From Algoriphagus sp. A40 (GTDB taxonomy: Bacteria > Bacteroidota > Bacteroidia > Cytophagales > Cyclobacteriaceae): a stretch of 64,000 nt of DNA. Each line of letters begins with the position of its first letter. Position 1 is the stretch's first letter. This document shows positions 61,098-64,000 of the stretch, one piece after another. The DNA lies in contig NZ_MUNY01000039.1 of assembly GCF_002002735.1 (NCBI RefSeq), positions 62,001 through 126,000 on the forward strand, given 5' to 3'. The position numbers and the translations under genes were made by a program. The notes beneath the pieces were generated by a model. That model was not told where the DNA came from and searched no databases. It saw only the letters and a list, made by a program, of their open reading frames with translations.

Positions 61098-61313
61098 ATG
61101 GCTATCATTATCAATTTAGATGTAATGATGTCTAAAAGGAAGATCTCGTTAAATGAACTCTCCGCTCGAGTTGGTCTAACAACTGTAAACTTATCTTTGC
61201 TAAAAACAGGAAAAGCCAAAGGGGTTCGATTTAATACGCTGGAATCTATTTGCCGAGAACTTGATTGCCAGCCAGGGGATATTTTGGAATATCAAAATGA
61301 CAACAAACCCTAA
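61098..61313 (+). CDS. YozG-like small XRE-family HTH regulator
   Basis: The 71-residue protein is a compact Cro/C1-type HTH (LDVMMSKRKISLNELSARVGLTTVNLSLLKTGKAKGVRFNTLESICRELDCQPGDILEY). Its size and the final GDILEY match the HTH partners of DUF2975 proteins. It probably represses or activates its own operon through the inverted repeat upstream. Confidence 0.9.
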   Translation: MAIIINLDVMMSKRKISLNELSARVGLTTVNLSLLKTGKAKGVRFNTLESICRELDCQPGDILEYQNDNKP

Positions 61314-61436
61314 GAAGCGACTTTGTTCCATCGGTTAAGTCGTTCGCTTCACATCTACCTAAATACCATCAACTCGAACATAGGCCATTTCGGTTACGAA
61401 TAGTTTGATACTCTTCACTAGGAGCTACATTACGAC

Positions 61437-61566
61437 AACCAATTACTGGCCGTCCGATGATGAAAACCTACCCGTAGGTTTACCCGATGAGGAGAATTTC
61501 CCTGAGGATTTTATCCGACAAAACACCGAGCCTTTTCATCGGATTTTTGGAAAAAAGAAAAGCTGA
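61437..61566 (+). pseudogene. Detached 3' fragment of the desaturase-family gene
   Basis: The frame encodes NYWPSDDENLPVGLPDEENF and on to FGKKKS before TGA at 61564-61566, i.e. the C-terminal 42 residues of the upstream enzyme with one Asn-to-Asp change. It lacks a start codon and the rest of the gene. The bases ahead of it (61314-61436) show no homology to the gene. A stem loop follows directly. Confidence 0.85.
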
Positions 61567-61582
61567 CCAATCAGTCAGCTTT
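61559..61582 (+). terminator. Stem-loop after the detached fragment
   Basis: AAAGCTGAC (61559-61567) and GTCAGCTTT (61574-61582) form a perfect 9-bp stem that overlaps the fragment's stop codon. Only a weak T tract follows. It would be the ancestral transcript end of the desaturase gene. Confidence 0.5.
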
Positions 61583-61619
61583 GAAAATTTCATTGGAGAA
61601 ACCCGGTTCTCTAGGCTAA

Positions 61620-61814
61620 TTACATCAGCCTTTTGATCGTCCAAATGATGATTGCTACGAGGAACATAATGATGGAAATCCTGTTGATTCCATGCATCAT
61701 CTTTAAGTTCAAATTGGTCGGCCTATTGGGATCAGGCTTTTGAAACACCCGGATAAAGTAATTGCCTACCTCACCCAACTTGAAGAATTCCTGGACTTTA
61801 TTTTTATCTGACAT
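61620..61814 (-). CDS. Small single-helix membrane protein (DUF6728-like)
   Basis: The 64-residue protein from the ATG at 61814 (MSDKNKVQEFFKLGEVGNYF) has a conserved-looking FQKPDPNRPTNLNLKMMHGINRISI segment and one C-terminal membrane helix (IIMFLVAIIIWTIKRL). It resembles uncharacterised bacteroidete small proteins that I associate with DUF6728, a tentative link. The frame from 61874 adds 20 residues without support. Confidence 0.65.
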   Translation of the reverse strand: MSDKNKVQEFFKLGEVGNYFIRVFQKPDPNRPTNLNLKMMHGINRISIIMFLVAIIIWTIKRLM

Positions 61815-61997
61815 GATTGCTGGATTTGATAATGTTTCAACTGGTTGAAGATTGATTTGGTTCAAGAAAAACATCTAAGTCCCGATTCTCTCTTAACAAT
61901 GATCTTGTAAAAGACTTCGGCAATTTGGTTGCTTGGGTTAAAGGCGAAATATGCTATATTCAGATATATCCACATTAAAATATTCTTGAATTGGGTT

Positions 61998-62420
61998 ATG
62001 AATATCCAACAATCTGAAATTTCTGAATTACTGCCCCATAGAAATCCATTTCTATTTGTTGATAAAATCTTGTCATCAACCGACGAGGAGATTATTGGAA
62101 CAAAGATTTTCTCGAAAAAAGATGAGTGGTTAAAAGGCAGTTTTCCTGAATCAGGATTTATACCTGGAATGATACTGGTCGAATCCATGGCTCAATGTGG
62201 TGGTGCAGGAATCAAACTTCTGGGTAAAGCAGAAGGAATATTTGCTTTGACAAGTATAGAAAATGTCCAGTTTTTTGCAGGAGGTCTCTATGGAAAACAA
62301 ATAAAGTATTTGATTAAAAATCAGAGGATCAGCAGCAGCATTATCAAGCAATCAGGCACAGCAATGATGGGTGAATCTAAACTGATGGAAGCCTCATGGA
62401 TGAGTGTAAAAGTGAGATGA
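61998..62420 (+). CDS. FabZ-like hotdog protein lacking the catalytic histidine
   Basis: The 140-residue protein from the ATG at 61998 (MNIQQSEISELLPHRNPFLF) has the FabZ opening LLPHRNPFLFVDKI and the helix-associated PGMILVESMAQCGG with Glu62. Canonical FabZ has GHFP at the catalytic site, but here it is GSFP (Ser48). 3-hydroxyacyl-ACP dehydratases need this His, so the enzyme may be inactive or do a different hotdog reaction. Its context does not reveal a pathway. Confidence 0.75.
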   Translation: MNIQQSEISELLPHRNPFLFVDKILSSTDEEIIGTKIFSKKDEWLKGSFPESGFIPGMILVESMAQCGGAGIKLLGKAEGIFALTSIENVQFFAGGLYGKQIKYLIKNQRISSSIIKQSGTAMMGESKLMEASWMSVKVR

Positions 62421-62483
62421 TTTTTCCCTCACCTTATCCAAACCAGATCTTGATTCTTGTGTCTAAAATCTTGAATCTAGAAA

Positions 62484-64000
62484 TCAAATCGTCTCCGGCT
62501 CGTTCCACATCCCATCCTCTTTGATGATATTGATCAATTCATCCACGGCCTTTTCGGAAGAAACGGATTTTTTCATTACTTCCTTGCCTTTGTAAAGGGT
62601 GATTTTTCCTTTTCCAGAACCTACATAGCCATAATCCGCATCTGCCATTTCACCCGGCCCGTTGACGATGCAACCCATGATTCCGATCTTCACACCCTTG
62701 AGGTGATCGGTTCGCTTGCGGATCATAGCCGTAGTTTCCTGTAGATCAAACAGGGTTCGCCCACAGGAAGGACAGGAGATGTATTCTGTTTTCGACATGC
62801 GGGTTCTGGCAGCCTGAAGCACACCAAAGCTCACCGAATTGTGCAGCTTAACTTGATCAAGGACTTCCTGACGGGTATGCTCGCCTTCTTTTTCCAAAGA
62901 AATCAAAATCCCGTCCCCCAATCCGTCAATCAATAATCCCCCGACGTCCGTGGCAGCATAAAGCGTCGTCAGGTCAGCCGATTGATCGGGATAGCTTACT
63001 TTCACCACAACCGGCACATCAGATTTCGCCTCCAGCAGACTGACAAAAGCACGCCTCAAAGCCGGAAGGGAATGGGTATTGTCGGTTTTCAGAATCAGAA
63101 TCGTGTCTTTTCTAATTGAGACCTGGGGAATAGCTGCTTCGATTTCTTCATCGAAAATCTCCAGGAAATTCAGTTCAGAATGATGAAGATCTGCTTGCTT
63201 AAATTCATTTAAAGTGAAAAGCGGAAACTTATTCACCTGATCGGGAGCCAATTTCCAAAAAGCAAGATCCTGGATTTCTTTCATCCCGTTTGGCAGCATG
63301 AATGGAATCGGGTTGGAACCCGAATAGACAAAATCGCAACCCTGATCGTTCATCTTCCACTTATCAAGTTCTGGTAAGTAGAAATGGCCGACGACCTTCA
63401 TTTCCCTGTCGGTGACTTTTTCGATTTTCGAAATATCAGTGATCACGCGAGGCACGTTGTGACCGCCAAAATTGTAAATCTCAGCAACATGCCGCTTGTT
63501 GTATTCGAATGGAGTAATTGGATAATGCTGGATTTCGGTAATTGGAGCATGACTTGACCTTCCGGTGTAGCGGCCGATCAAGGCTTTGGCTACAGGAGCT
63601 TCAAACTCCGGATCTTCTGTCAAAGAGACTCGAACTGTATCACCGAGTCCATCTTCCAAGAGGGTTCCGATTCCCACCGCGGATTTGATCCGGCCATCTT
63701 CGGCTTCTCCGGCCTCGGTTACTCCCAAGTGAAGCGGATAGGGTTTGAATCCGCCCTGATTCAGCTTTTGCACCAATAGTCGGTAAGCCTGCACCATCAC
63801 CTGGGTGTTGGAGGACTTCATGGAAATCACGATATCGAAGTAGTTTTCGTCTTCGCAGATTCGCAAAAATTCCAAGGCAGACTCCATCATTCCCAGCGGA
63901 GTATCGCCATATCGGCTCATGATTCTATCTGAAAGCGAACCATGATTGGTACCGATTCGCATGGCTGTACCGTTTTCCTTGCAGATTTTCACCAAAGGCA
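62484..64000 (-). CDS. ispG: IspG (GcpE), C-terminal part; 5' end outside the window
   Basis: The visible 500-odd residues cover the large bacteroidete form of (E)-4-hydroxy-3-methylbut-2-enyl-diphosphate synthase, which turns methylerythritol cyclodiphosphate into HMBDP in isoprenoid synthesis. Seen are MRIGTNHGSLSDR, LHLGVTEAGEAEDGRIKSAVGIG, the extra central domain, and the 4Fe-4S ligands in ISCPSCGRTLFDLQ and MGCIVNGPGEM. The frame is open to the window edge, so the start lies beyond 64000. Confidence 0.96.
   Translation of the reverse strand, partial: PLVKICKENGTAMRIGTNHGSLSDRIMSRYGDTPLGMMESALEFLRICEDENYFDIVISMKSSNTQVMVQAYRLLVQKLNQGGFKPYPLHLGVTEAGEAEDGRIKSAVGIGTLLEDGLGDTVRVSLTEDPEFEAPVAKALIGRYTGRSSHAPITEIQHYPITPFEYNKRHVAEIYNFGGHNVPRVITDISKIEKVTDREMKVVGHFYLPELDKWKMNDQGCDFVYSGSNPIPFMLPNGMKEIQDLAFWKLAPDQVNKFPLFTLNEFKQADLHHSELNFLEIFDEEIEAAIPQVSIRKDTILILKTDNTHSLPALRRAFVSLLEAKSDVPVVVKVSYPDQSADLTTLYAATDVGGLLIDGLGDGILISLEKEGEHTRQEVLDQVKLHNSVSFGVLQAARTRMSKTEYISCPSCGRTLFDLQETTAMIRKRTDHLKGVKIGIMGCIVNGPGEMADADYGYVGSGKGKITLYKGKEVMKKSVSSEKAVDELINIIKEDGMWNEPETI

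Noticed and set aside
1..64000. tRNA, rRNA, SRP RNA and tmRNA genes
   Set aside because: I looked for CCA-type acceptor stems with TTCGA loops and for conserved SRP/tmRNA ends in the gaps and saw none; a covariance-model scan would settle this.

Overview
The window comes from a Bacteroidota chromosome, most likely an aerobic member of the Cytophagales close to Cyclobacteriaceae/Algoriphagus (inference from gene content). The evidence is a SusC/SusD pair, several FG-GAP/ASPIC and LVIVD lipoproteins, a LytS/LytTR pair next to an outer-membrane beta-barrel receptor, YfhO, the long bacteroidete form of IspG, promoters of the TAnnTTTG type and almost no Shine-Dalgarno sites. There are no tRNA or rRNA genes and no complete insertion sequence. 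Most of the window is an ordinary chromosome with short operons.

Layout: 1-1526 holds a SAM-I riboswitch driving a MetZ-type sulfhydrylase. 1608-5449 (minus strand) holds a CBS protein and an operon of glycosylasparaginase, CutC and a cytochrome c/FG-GAP lipoprotein. A creatininase-family hydrolase (5537-6298) meets a minus-strand SusC-SusD-ASPIC/FG-GAP block (6299-15018) head-on. 15495-24478 carries housekeeping genes: TPR protein, PspC, glycosyltransferase, YbaB, HisS, a 47-residue basic protein, phosphodiesterase, rhodanese, aldehyde dehydrogenase and the pyruvate dehydrogenase E1 beta subunit. 24737-29355 is a TonB-dependent receptor divergent from a LytS/LytTR two-component pair. 29524-42765 mixes a nucleoside deaminase, SGNH hydrolase, TIM-barrel isomerase, two exported proteins of unknown role, Ffh, YfhO, a methyltransferase, a SlyD-like isomerase, an ABC ATPase and a MmcQ/YjbR protein.

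43235-46940 is an AT-rich accessory island: a two-gene nuclease/helicase module that looks like a Hachiman-type (HamA/HamB) anti-phage system, then an orphan gene with a possible cassette-like boundary. It is bordered on both sides by dense repeat clusters. 47219-58017 is a loose collection: PH-domain protein, membrane metallophosphoesterase with a repeat-derived in-frame insert, a lone Hcp protein, YncE-like propeller, HigB/HigA toxin-antitoxin pair, Rnk-like factor and several membrane or exported proteins. 58328-64000 holds an amidohydrolase, a sterol-desaturase-family enzyme whose 3' end is duplicated around an inserted DUF2975/HTH pair, a FabZ-like protein lacking the catalytic histidine, and the 3' part of ispG.

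The most striking non-genic property is the load of short interspersed palindromic repeats. At least five sequence families fill nearly every intergenic space longer than 250 bases, and one copy has become part of a protein-coding gene. The three observations most worth following are the Hachiman-like module, the 120-bp duplication around the DUF2975/HTH insert, and these repeat families.
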